Shown piece after piece: positions 1 to 5,534 of a DNA stretch of 9,602 nt. A model generated the notes under the pieces. That model ran no database searches, was not told where the DNA came from, and was given only the letters and a program-made list of their open reading frames with translations. The stretch lies in assembly GCA_023457535.1 (NCBI GenBank), contig JAEWLN010000065.1, positions 1 to 9,602 on the forward strand, written 5' to 3'. Origin of the DNA: Bacteroidota bacterium (GTDB lineage: Bacteria; Bacteroidota; Bacteroidia; Flavobacteriales; Flavobacteriaceae). The translations under genes were made by a program, and so were the position numbers. Each line of letters starts with the position of its first letter. Position 1 is the first letter of the stretch.

Positions 1-565
1 ATTGCGCCTGGTTCCTGAACCGGATGCTGCGCAAGTTGTGGCCGTTCGCAATGCCCGGCGTACTTTGTACAAATTCAGTGGCAATCCCGGCTTTTTGGGT
101 CGCGTTGTATTCCTTTTCAAGATTTTCGGGTTGGTCCGACGGATGCAGGAACAAATGCCCGTCAACGCGCTTGAACGAGCAGTCAATTTGTTCATCGGCA
201 ACAATTTTTTCAATCAGGTCGACCGCTGCTGCGTGGCTTTCGGCTGCCAGTTTGGTGGCCTTCTCGCCAAAAGTGTGTTCGAGGAAGTAGTACCTGTCGT
301 CAAGCGCGCAGGTCAGATGCGCCGTGGTGCGCCCGCTTTCGCCGCTGCCGATCAGACCGTCTTCGATCAGGCATACGCGATGGCCCGATTTGCAAAGCAG
401 GTAAGCGGTCGTCAATCCGGCAATTCCGCCACCAATGACCAGCACGTCGGTTTCCAGATCGGATTGCAGCGTTTCAAAGGAAGGCATCTGAACGCTGTCG
501 ATCCAATACGGTAGGTTTTCGCCGGCGGTCACCGATCCGTTGTCTGACTTGTCGTAAACATCCAT
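1..565 (-). CDS. FAD-dependent oxidoreductase (DAO family), N-terminal part, cut by the window edge
   Basis: This is an open frame from ATG at 565 down to position 1 with no stop: 188 residues, the rest lying outside the window. The start lies one base after the stop of the upstream gene (TGATATG). After a leader containing GENLPYWIDS (about 15-24) comes a Rossmann dinucleotide-binding fold: VLVIGGGIAG at 41-50 gives the GxGxxG loop, and E68 in CLIED ends strand 2, the usual ribose-binding acid of FAD enzymes. SGESGRTTAHLT (74-85) matches the conserved flavin-proximal segment of DAO-type oxidoreductases, and LDDRYYFLE follows. Proteins with this N-terminus (for example Bacillus YhfW) often carry a C-terminal Rieske 2Fe-2S domain; that part cannot be seen here. 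Substrate unknown; probably cytoplasmic. It is the last visible gene of the minus-strand stress-like operon. Confidence 0.88.
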   Translation of the reverse strand, partial: MDVYDKSDNGSVTAGENLPYWIDSVQMPSFETLQSDLETDVLVIGGGIAGLTTAYLLCKSGHRVCLIEDGLIGSGESGRTTAHLTCALDDRYYFLEHTFGEKATKLAAESHAAAVDLIEKIVADEQIDCSFKRVDGHLFLHPSDQPENLEKEYNATQKAGIATEFVQSTPGIANGHNLRSIRFRNQAQ

Positions 566-566
566 A

Positions 567-1010
567 TCAATTGTTTTTGTTGAGTAATTTGAGCAGGCCG
601 CCCGTCACAAGCGCGCCGAATACGTAATAACCCACCGTGAGGGCCTTGGTGCGCGTGGTTTTGGTCACAGGAGAATCGTCCAGGCCCATCTGCGCGGGCA
701 ACGTCAGGGCGCCAATGCCGGCCGATGCGCCCATGTAGAGCGCCTTGGACCACATGTGGCGCGGATCCCCCGATCCAATCAAGCTGTAATACATCGCATT
801 GCTCACCAGGTCCGATCCGAGTGTGGCGCGGTACAGATTGTCTTCATCGTCGATGGAAGTGCCTAATCTGGAAAGTCCTTTTTGAACCGCTTCTTCACCC
901 AACAGATCGATGCGCGGCATGGCCGGATGGGTACGTTTGAGGGATTCGTGCAGGATGTTCAGCGCGATGGCCCCGCCAAGTCCGGCAATCAGATTGTTGA
1001 AAGTACTCAT
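567..1010 (-). CDS. Conserved small membrane-associated protein of unknown function (147 aa)
   Basis: I do not recognise a named family. The protein has a glycine/alanine-rich hydrophobic N-terminal segment (about residues 6-20), a soluble acidic middle with LLGEEAVQKGLSRLG and DDEDNLYRATLGSDL (about 36-68), and two further hydrophobic segments (about 88-106 and 122-142), so two or three membrane helices are likely. Its start lies two bases after the stop of the 64-aa gene and its stop one base before the FAD oxidoreductase start, so it is almost certainly translated from the operon mRNA. The basic C-terminus (KLLNKNN) would be expected on the cytoplasmic side. Position among stress-type genes is the only hint of role. 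Confidence 0.78.
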   Translation of the reverse strand: MSTFNNLIAGLGGAIALNILHESLKRTHPAMPRIDLLGEEAVQKGLSRLGTSIDDEDNLYRATLGSDLVSNAMYYSLIGSGDPRHMWSKALYMGASAGIGALTLPAQMGLDDSPVTKTTRTKALTVGYYVFGALVTGGLLKLLNKNN

Positions 1011-1012
1011 AG

Positions 1013-1207
1013 TCAGTCTTTTTTGGGTTTGTTTTTTTGTTTTTCCTGTTTGAAATGCTCGCGCGCGTGTTTGAGGCCTGTTGCGATCGCGATGCCTTCA
1101 TCGGTGCCGTCTTTGAGCAGCGCGTTGGCAATCTCTACCGCTTTTTCGCGCAGTTTTTTGGGTTGGTTCTTATAAGATGGCGGAAAGTCGCCGTTGTACC
1201 AGGGCAT
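1013..1207 (-). CDS. YdaT-like small protein (64 aa)
   Basis: The short protein opens with MPWYNGDFPPSYKNQPKKLR and continues with a helix containing EKAVEIANALLKDG and EGIAIATGLKHARE, ending in a lysine-rich tail. The pattern 'MPW...D.P.S.KN......R.KA..IANALL..G.DEG.AI.IA' is that of the N-terminal part of Bacillus YdaT and many small bacterial proteins, some linked to general stress regulons. Function is not established; the charged helix-turn-helix-like shape is inferred only. It sits inside the minus-strand operon, 11 bases after the disordered 83-aa gene and two bases before the membrane-protein gene. The match is from memory of the family pattern, so the family label is moderately sure while the reality of the gene is well supported. 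Confidence 0.75.
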   Translation of the reverse strand: MPWYNGDFPPSYKNQPKKLREKAVEIANALLKDGTDEGIAIATGLKHAREHFKQEKQKNKPKKD

Positions 1208-1218
1208 GGCGTTGGGAA

Positions 1219-1470
1219 TTAAAGGTTGGACAATTGGGACGGGTCTGTGGCCTGATCGACCGATTTGCCATCGGTGGCAGGACGGTCAGTCTGGTTTCCG
1301 GGAATCGTAGTGTTATCGCGCGCGTGATCGGAATTGCCGTCCGGAGAGTCGCCCGCGTTTTGTGCCTGGCCCGTTTCGCCACCGGGTTGGAAAGTGCCGG
1401 AGCCGCTGTAGGCGCTATTGGCGTTGCGGCCATCATTGGCCTGATCGGTTGTATTTTTATCGGTATTCAT
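1219..1470 (-). CDS. Intrinsically disordered Asn/Asp/Gly/Thr-rich protein (83 aa)
   Basis: The frame starts at ATG 1470, three bases after the stop of the dehydrogenase gene, and ends at TAA 1221-1219. The product has no cysteine, almost no large hydrophobic residue before the last four positions, and about half of its residues are Asn, Asp, Gly or Thr (for example NTDKNTTDQ, SPDGNSDHARDN). No signal peptide, helix or known domain is visible. Such hydrophilic, glycine-rich, disordered proteins resemble the broad class called hydrophilins, which accompany osmotic or desiccation stress; this is inference from composition. Its tight operon position argues for a real gene, but low-complexity sequence and a long overlapping plus-strand frame (1177-1485) make it less certain than its neighbours. 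Confidence 0.62.
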   Translation of the reverse strand: MNTDKNTTDQANDGRNANSAYSGSGTFQPGGETGQAQNAGDSPDGNSDHARDNTTIPGNQTDRPATDGKSVDQATDPSQLSNL

Positions 1471-1473
1471 GGC

Positions 1474-2631
1474 TTATGGTTTTAGGACTACTTTGACGCA
1501 GTTGTCTTCTTTCTTATTGAAAATATCGTACATCTTAGCGGCGTCTGCGAGTGCCACTTTGTGCGTGATGATGTCTTCAAGCACCACTTTTCCGGTCGAC
1601 ACCAGATCGATCAGGTGGTCGATGTGGTTGTGCACCATCGCTTGTCCGCCGCGCAATTTGATGCCTTTGTCAAACCATTGGTGTAACGGGAAATTGTCGA
1701 ATGGTGTTCCGTAGACGCCCACAACCGTTACCGTTCCGCCGCGACGCACGGCATCCAAACAGCGCTCGAGCACGCGCATCGTACCGGCTTCGCCTTGCAC
1801 CATATTGCGCGCCTTGGTCCACAGTCCGTGATCGGCTTCCATCCCGACGGCGTCCACGCACACATCGGCGCCGTAGCCATTGGTCATTTGGCGGATGGTT
1901 TCCACGGCGTCCACTTTGCTGCCGTCTATGGTTTCGACATTGGCTGCTTTGCGCGCCATTTCCAGTCGGTATTCACGTGTATCAACCGCAATAACGCGTC
2001 CCGCACCCTGTAACCACGCGGCCTTTTGAGCCATGATGCCTACCGGGCCACATCCGAATACCACTACGGTTTCCCCGCCTTTGAGTTCTGCCCAATCGAT
2101 GGCGCACCAGCCGGTCGGGAAAATGTCTGTCAAAAACAGTACTTGTTCATCGGCCAGGTTGGAAGGCACCACGCGGGGCCCGAAATTGGCATACGGAACC
2201 CGTACGTATTCGGCCTGACCGCCGCTGTAGCCGCCGTACAAATCCGTATAGCCAAACAAGCCGCCGCCTTTTCCATCGAGCAATCCGCCTTGCGGGCCGT
2301 AATGGTCAGGGTTCGAATGTTCGCAAGCCGTAGGGAGATTCATGTTGCAAAAATGGCAGGAGCCGCATGCGACGGGGAACGGCACCACCACGCGGTCGCC
2401 CTTTTTGAGCCGGGTGACGCCGGCGCCGGTTTCCTCGACAATGCCCATGAATTCGTGGCCAAGGACCAAGGGTTTGGTTTGCGGAAAATAGCCGTTGTAG
2501 ATATGCAGGTCGCTGCCGCAGATGGCCGTTGACGTTACTTTGATCACAACATCCTGTTGGTCTTCGATGCGCGGGTCTTCTACAGTGTCGACACTTACAT
2601 TTTGAGGTGTGTGGAATACTAATGCTTTCAT
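1474..2631 (-). CDS. Zinc-dependent alcohol dehydrogenase, glutathione-independent formaldehyde dehydrogenase-like
   Basis: Medium-chain dehydrogenase/reductase of 385 residues that should oxidise an alcohol or aldehyde (hydrated formaldehyde in the closest subgroup) with NAD in the cytoplasm. Catalytic zinc ligands are visible: C38 in AICGSD and H59-E60 in LGHEFMG, with D169 in LTDIFPTG as probable partner. The structural zinc lobe has C89, C92, C95 and C103 (CGSCHFC...C). A glycine-rich insert (about 108-137) follows, as in formaldehyde dehydrogenases and their relatives. The Rossmann loop is GCGPVG (193-198), and D217 in VIAVDTRE suggests NAD rather than NADP. Length is normal for the group. 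It is the first gene of a five-gene minus-strand operon and is divergent from the metal regulator. The exact substrate cannot be read from sequence; other alcohols, including polyols, remain possible. Confidence 0.93.
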   Translation of the reverse strand: MKALVFHTPQNVSVDTVEDPRIEDQQDVVIKVTSTAICGSDLHIYNGYFPQTKPLVLGHEFMGIVEETGAGVTRLKKGDRVVVPFPVACGSCHFCNMNLPTACEHSNPDHYGPQGGLLDGKGGGLFGYTDLYGGYSGGQAEYVRVPYANFGPRVVPSNLADEQVLFLTDIFPTGWCAIDWAELKGGETVVVFGCGPVGIMAQKAAWLQGAGRVIAVDTREYRLEMARKAANVETIDGSKVDAVETIRQMTNGYGADVCVDAVGMEADHGLWTKARNMVQGEAGTMRVLERCLDAVRRGGTVTVVGVYGTPFDNFPLHQWFDKGIKLRGGQAMVHNHIDHLIDLVSTGKVVLEDIITHKVALADAAKMYDIFNKKEDNCVKVVLKP

Positions 2632-2748
2632 AGCGATGTGTTTTGATTAAATATTATTTTTGACATGGGCCACTTTGGCCGCGAAAAATGCTGAACTCCG
2701 GAGCGTTGGCATTGGGTATGCCGGTCTGAGTTCCCGATCCGTTGTTTT

Positions 2749-2756
2749 CAAATTTA
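2749..2756 (-). promoter_or_regulatory. Candidate Bacteroidota -7 box for the dehydrogenase operon
   Basis: On the minus strand this reads TAAATTTG, an exact match to the Bacteroidota TAnnTTTG -7 element. A TTG at 2775-2773 could be the -33 element, but the 16-base spacer is shorter than the usual 19-21. Transcription from here would give a leader of about 110 bases before ATG 2631. The long leader and short spacer keep confidence modest. Confidence 0.4.
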
Positions 2757-2773
2757 ACCCTGACCCTTATGCC

Positions 2774-2793
2774 AATGTTATAAAATTCCGTAA
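2774..2793 (+). promoter_or_regulatory. AT-rich 20-bp motif, copy 1 (possible operator)
   Basis: The 14-mer AATGTTATAAAATT followed by two variable bases and GTAA recurs upstream of the DUF6766 gene at 4807-4826 with 18 of 20 bases identical. Here it overlaps or abuts the candidate -33 region of the divergent dehydrogenase operon and lies about 57 bases upstream of the regulator's -7 box. Function is inferred from position only. Confidence 0.35.
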
Positions 2794-2849
2794 AACTCTT
2801 ATAGTATTGACAATGCTGGCCGATGCTTTACAAAATCAGTTCTAATTCC

Positions 2850-2857
2850 TACCTTTG
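2850..2857 (+). promoter_or_regulatory. Candidate Bacteroidota -7 box for the HMA-AraC regulator
   Basis: TACCTTTG matches TAnnTTTG exactly and lies 18 bases before ATG 2876, giving a very short leader of about 10-15 bases. A TTTA at 2827-2830 is a weak -33 candidate. No Shine-Dalgarno sequence is present, which is normal for this phylum. Confidence 0.5.
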
Positions 2858-2875
2858 CCAACCTGAACCGAGGCG

Positions 2876-3436
2876 ATGAAACTCTACATTAAAAATATGG
2901 TTTGCCGGCGGTGCAAAATGGCCGTGGCCCACGAGCTCATTCAATTGGGCATCGATCCGGTAAGTGTGGAACTGGGCGAGGTCGAATTGCGCCAGCCTAT
3001 CGACATTGATGCAAAGCAGGCGCTGTCCGGGCGATTGTACGGGATGGGGTTTGAACTCATCGACGATAAGAAAAGCCAGACTATCGGGCGGATCAAGGCG
3101 CTGATCATCGATCTGGTCCATTGGCGCCACAACGACCTTAAGACCAATTTATCCCGTTATCTTTCCGATGAACTTGCGCAGGATTACAGCGCGTTGAGCC
3201 ATTTATTCTCAGAGGTGGAAGGCACGACGATTGAGCAGTTTTTCATCGTCCAGAAAATCGAAAAGGTCAAAGAACTGTTGACCTATGACGAATTGTCGCT
3301 GAGCCAGATCGCGTACATGCTCAATTACAGCAGCGTTGCCTATTTGAGCAACCAGTTCAAAAAAGTGACGGGTTTCAGTCCGTCGTATTTCAAAAAACTG
3401 AAGGACCGCAAGCGCCGTCAAATCGACGAGCTTTAA
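2876..3436 (+). CDS. AraC-family transcriptional regulator with N-terminal HMA-like metal-binding domain
   Basis: The 186-residue protein joins a short ferredoxin-like N-terminal domain (about 1-65) to an AraC-type DNA-binding domain (about 85-175). The N-terminus MKLYIKNMVCRRCK carries an M-x-C-x-x-C site (M8, C10, C13), as in heavy-metal-associated domains, with the alternating strand/helix pattern expected for that fold. The second helix-turn-helix is clear: LSLSQIAYMLNYSSVAYLSN (about 141-159) followed by the AraC signature FKKVTGFSPSYFKKLK. There is no large sugar-binding domain, so the HMA-like part is probably the sensor, making this a one-component metal or thiol sensor in the cytoplasm. 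The downstream gene also carries an HMA domain, and this pairing is common in Bacteroidota, so it probably regulates that gene. The actual metal (copper, mercury, zinc or other) is not determinable here. Confidence 0.9.
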   Translation: MKLYIKNMVCRRCKMAVAHELIQLGIDPVSVELGEVELRQPIDIDAKQALSGRLYGMGFELIDDKKSQTIGRIKALIIDLVHWRHNDLKTNLSRYLSDELAQDYSALSHLFSEVEGTTIEQFFIVQKIEKVKELLTYDELSLSQIAYMLNYSSVAYLSNQFKKVTGFSPSYFKKLKDRKRRQIDEL

Positions 3437-3440
3437 AAAA

Positions 3441-3473
3441 GTTACAAATCACGTCCAGAATTGTGCAAACTTT
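3441..3473 (+). promoter_or_regulatory. Candidate control region between the metal-sensor and HMA membrane genes
   Basis: The 84-base gap holds GTTACAAAT at 3441-3449, related to GTTATAAAAT in the two 20-bp motif copies, then AATTGTGCAAAC (3459-3470), comparable to the AATTccGTAAAAC tail of copy 1. A near-consensus -7 box GAACTTTG lies at 3490-3497, 23 bases before the downstream ATG. A separate promoter controlled by the upstream regulator is therefore plausible, but it is inferred. Confidence 0.35.
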
Positions 3474-3520
3474 CACGCGTTTGGATTTGGAACTTTGCGG
3501 CATCACCAACACCAAATAAG

Positions 3521-4237
3521 ATGACGCATACCTATCACATTTCCGGAATGACGTGCGAGGGCTGCCAGGCCAAAGTGCAATCCAAACTCGCGGGCGTCGG
3601 GGACGTTTCACGGGTTCACGTTTCGCTCGAAAAAGGAACTGCGGACCTCACCATGACCCGGCATGTACCGGTTTCCGACTTGCAGCGCGCCCTTGGAGGC
3701 CCGGAAAGCCGATACCAGATCCAAGATCTGCAGAAAGCGGAAGAACCCGCCAAAAGCTGGCTCGACACGTACAAACCGATATTGGTTATTTTTGGCTACA
3801 TTACCGTAATTACATTAGCGGTGCAGGCGACCAATGACACTTTCGATTCGATGCAATGGATGCGGCATTTCATGGCCGGATTTTTCCTCACCTTTTCGTT
3901 CTTTAAAATGCTCGACCTGCGCGGATTTGCCGGCAGTTATGCGATGTACGACGTGGTGGCGCGCCGTTTCCCGTTGTGGGGCTACCTTTATGCGTTTATC
4001 GAACTCGCGCTTGGGTTGGCCAACGTTGTGAATTTTAATCCGGTAATTACCAATGCCGTGACGTTTGCCGTGATGTCGGTGAGCATCATAGGCGTCCTGC
4101 AATCGGTGCTCGATAAAAAGAAGATTCAATGTGCGTGTCTTGGCGCGGTGTTCAACCTGCCGATGAGCACGGTCACGATCATAGAAGATGCGCTGATGAT
4201 CGCCATGAGCGGGCTGATGCTCGTCCGGATACTTTAA
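3521..4237 (+). CDS. HMA-domain protein with MauE/DoxX-like redox-associated membrane domain
   Basis: The 238-residue protein begins with a heavy-metal-associated domain (about 1-68) carrying GMTCEGC, with metal ligands C12 and C15, followed by a linker and about five hydrophobic helices (roughly 86-104, 116-132, 151-170, 176-196, 217-236). A C-A-C pair (C204, C206) in IQCACLGAVFNLPMS lies in the loop before the last helix, a hallmark of MauE/DoxX-type membrane proteins thought to handle electrons or thiols. The combination suggests an inner-membrane protein coupling metal binding to thiol redox or metal movement; the reaction is not known. I chose ATG 3521 because the HMA domain starts there; an upstream in-frame start at 3461 would add a 20-residue extension without homology features. 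It follows the HMA-AraC gene and ends before a strong terminator. Confidence 0.87.
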   Translation: MTHTYHISGMTCEGCQAKVQSKLAGVGDVSRVHVSLEKGTADLTMTRHVPVSDLQRALGGPESRYQIQDLQKAEEPAKSWLDTYKPILVIFGYITVITLAVQATNDTFDSMQWMRHFMAGFFLTFSFFKMLDLRGFAGSYAMYDVVARRFPLWGYLYAFIELALGLANVVNFNPVITNAVTFAVMSVSIIGVLQSVLDKKKIQCACLGAVFNLPMSTVTIIEDALMIAMSGLMLVRIL

Positions 4238-4263
4238 CGCCGACAAAATTTGCGCTCCATTTT

Positions 4264-4297
4264 AAGCTGCCGCTCGCTCAAACCGGCAGCTTTTTTT
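4264..4297 (+). terminator. Intrinsic terminator after the HMA membrane gene
   Basis: A perfect 9-bp stem (AAGCTGCCG at 4264-4272 with CGGCAGCTT at 4284-4292) encloses an 11-base loop and runs into a T7 tract (4291-4297). It starts 27 bases after the stop at 4237. The T tract faces the plus strand; on the minus strand the run after the stem is poor, so it serves mainly the metal-related pair. Confidence 0.85.
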
Positions 4298-4326
4298 ATG
4301 CCGGGAAAGTCATTGTTCCGGCGCCA

Positions 4327-4749
4327 TCACCCCAGCAGCTTAAACATCCAAATGGTCGCGCAGGCAAAAATGTGGTGTGCGATGAAAAGTTGCGCATAGT
4401 AGCCGCTCTTGTCCGTTTCGGCGGGTCTGCCAAGGCGAAACATCACCGCCCATCCGGCAATGCCGATCAATCCGATAACCGTTCCAAAAACCAACCCTGA
4501 TTTCCAGTTGGCGGCAAAGGACAAAATCCGCATGCTCCAGGCAAACCCGGCAACAAAAAGCCAACCTACCGCATAGTGTACCAACCACGCAATGGCCGTT
4601 ATTACCGATTTTCGCGGTGTGAGCCCGAGCCTGCAAAAAACATATTGCAGCAACACCGGTTCTTTGTAGAGTTTGTTGAACGAACCCGATACGATGTAAC
4701 TGAATATCGTCATGGCGCTCGTGGCAATCAATGCGGTGGTCAATACCAT
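4327..4749 (-). CDS. Four-helix integral membrane protein of unknown function (140 aa)
   Basis: Four hydrophobic segments are evident: about 3-22, 48-72, 85-105 and 119-139. Possible functional residues are H58 in AWLVHYAVGW, the motif GIAGWAVMFRLGRPAETD (about 96-113) in the loop after helix 3, and the H124-H125 pair in LFIAHHIFA within helix 4. Histidines inside helices can ligate haem or metal, but nothing shows that here. I recall similar unannotated proteins in Bacteroidota but no named family. It is a single gene, convergent with the HMA membrane gene and divergent from the DUF6766 gene, sharing the region 4750-4863 with the latter. No domain allows a function to be assigned. Confidence 0.75.
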   Translation of the reverse strand: MVLTTALIATSAMTIFSYIVSGSFNKLYKEPVLLQYVFCRLGLTPRKSVITAIAWLVHYAVGWLFVAGFAWSMRILSFAANWKSGLVFGTVIGLIGIAGWAVMFRLGRPAETDKSGYYAQLFIAHHIFACATIWMFKLLG

Positions 4750-4806
4750 CTTTTTTATCGCTAAATAACGCGCGATCCCGTTTTCAATTCTATAAATTTT
4801 GCATCA

Positions 4807-4826
4807 AATGTTATAAAATTAAGTAA
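4807..4826 (+). promoter_or_regulatory. AT-rich 20-bp motif, copy 2 (possible operator)
   Basis: The sequence AATGTTATAAAATT plus AAGTAA matches copy 1 at 2774-2793 in 18 of 20 bases. It lies in the divergent gap between the four-helix membrane gene and the DUF6766 gene, 37 bases before the chosen ATG 4864. A loose -7 candidate CAATTTTG follows at 4838-4845. Confidence 0.35.
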
Positions 4827-4863
4827 CGGTCATCGGGCAATTTTGGGTAAACAAATGCTTGTT

Positions 4864-5520
4864 ATGAAACGATTTTTGCGCGACAATTCTTTGTCATTGG
4901 TATTTTTGGCCCTGTTTGCCGTGGCGATCGCAGGCCAGATTTATTTCGGATGGCAGCAATACAACAAAGAATTGCTCGAAGAAGGCGGTGCAAAAGTGTG
5001 GTTGTGGCAATATCTCAGCTCCGGGCATTTTGCAGAATCTACGTTCGAGAATTGGGAATCCGAATTTCTCCAGATGGCGCTATTTGTCGTGCTCACGATT
5101 TTCCTGCAGCAAAAAGGATCGTCCGAATCCAAAGATTTTGACCGGCCGCAGGATGTCGATCGCCGGCCCAATCCGTTGAAATCTGGTGCTCCGTGGCCGG
5201 TTCGCAAAGGCGGTATATGGCTTTCACTTTATAAGAATTCGCTTGCCATAGCACTGTTTTTGCTGTTTGCCGCATCCTTTGTAGCGCATTTTTACGGCAG
5301 TTTATCCGACGAAAATACGCGGCTTTCGCTACCGGGAAAATCAGTGGAAACCCCTGGCGATTACCTGGGCGATTCGCGGTTCTGGTTCGAATCGTTCCAA
5401 AACTGGCAAAGTGAATTCCTATCGGTGCTTGCCATCGTTATTTTGTCGATCTATCTGCGCCAGCACGGTTCGCCGCAATCCAAACCCGTCGACGCGCCGC
5501 ACAGCCAAACCGGGGACTAA
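4864..5520 (+). CDS. DUF6766-type membrane protein with internal duplication (218 aa)
   Basis: Start ATG 4864 gives MKRFLRDNSLSLVFLALF, the usual beginning of DUF6766 proteins as I remember them; ATG 4855 and TTG 4843 would only add a few residues. The protein is two copies of one unit: residues 8-93 and 125-210. Each has an N-terminal membrane helix (about 10-28 and 127-145), an acidic loop, the motif FENWESEFL (61-69) or FQNWQSEFL (178-186), a second helix (about 70-82 and 187-199), and a closing LQQKGSSESK or LRQHGSPQSK. This makes four membrane helices. The biochemical role of the family is unknown. It is followed after 14 bases by the 726-aa gene, so the two are probably co-transcribed. 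Confidence in the gene is high; the family name is from memory. Confidence 0.85.
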   Translation: MKRFLRDNSLSLVFLALFAVAIAGQIYFGWQQYNKELLEEGGAKVWLWQYLSSGHFAESTFENWESEFLQMALFVVLTIFLQQKGSSESKDFDRPQDVDRRPNPLKSGAPWPVRKGGIWLSLYKNSLAIALFLLFAASFVAHFYGSLSDENTRLSLPGKSVETPGDYLGDSRFWFESFQNWQSEFLSVLAIVILSIYLRQHGSPQSKPVDAPHSQTGD

Positions 5521-5534
5521 CCAATTATCATCAT

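Noticed and set aside
2..514. Plus-strand 170-aa frame at the left edge
   Set aside because: It lies opposite the minus-strand FAD oxidoreductase frame, which has a clear GxGxxG motif and family signatures; the plus-strand product resembles nothing.
1177..1485. Plus-strand 102-aa frame with hydrophobic C-terminus
   Set aside because: It is antisense to the disordered 83-aa gene and overlaps the ends of both neighbours; the minus-strand operon spacing favours the other strand.
2808..2833. TTGACA at 2808-2813 as a sigma70-type -35 box
   Set aside because: Bacteroidota use TTG/TAnnTTTG promoters, and no good -10 partner lies at the right distance; the TACCTTTG box is the better candidate.
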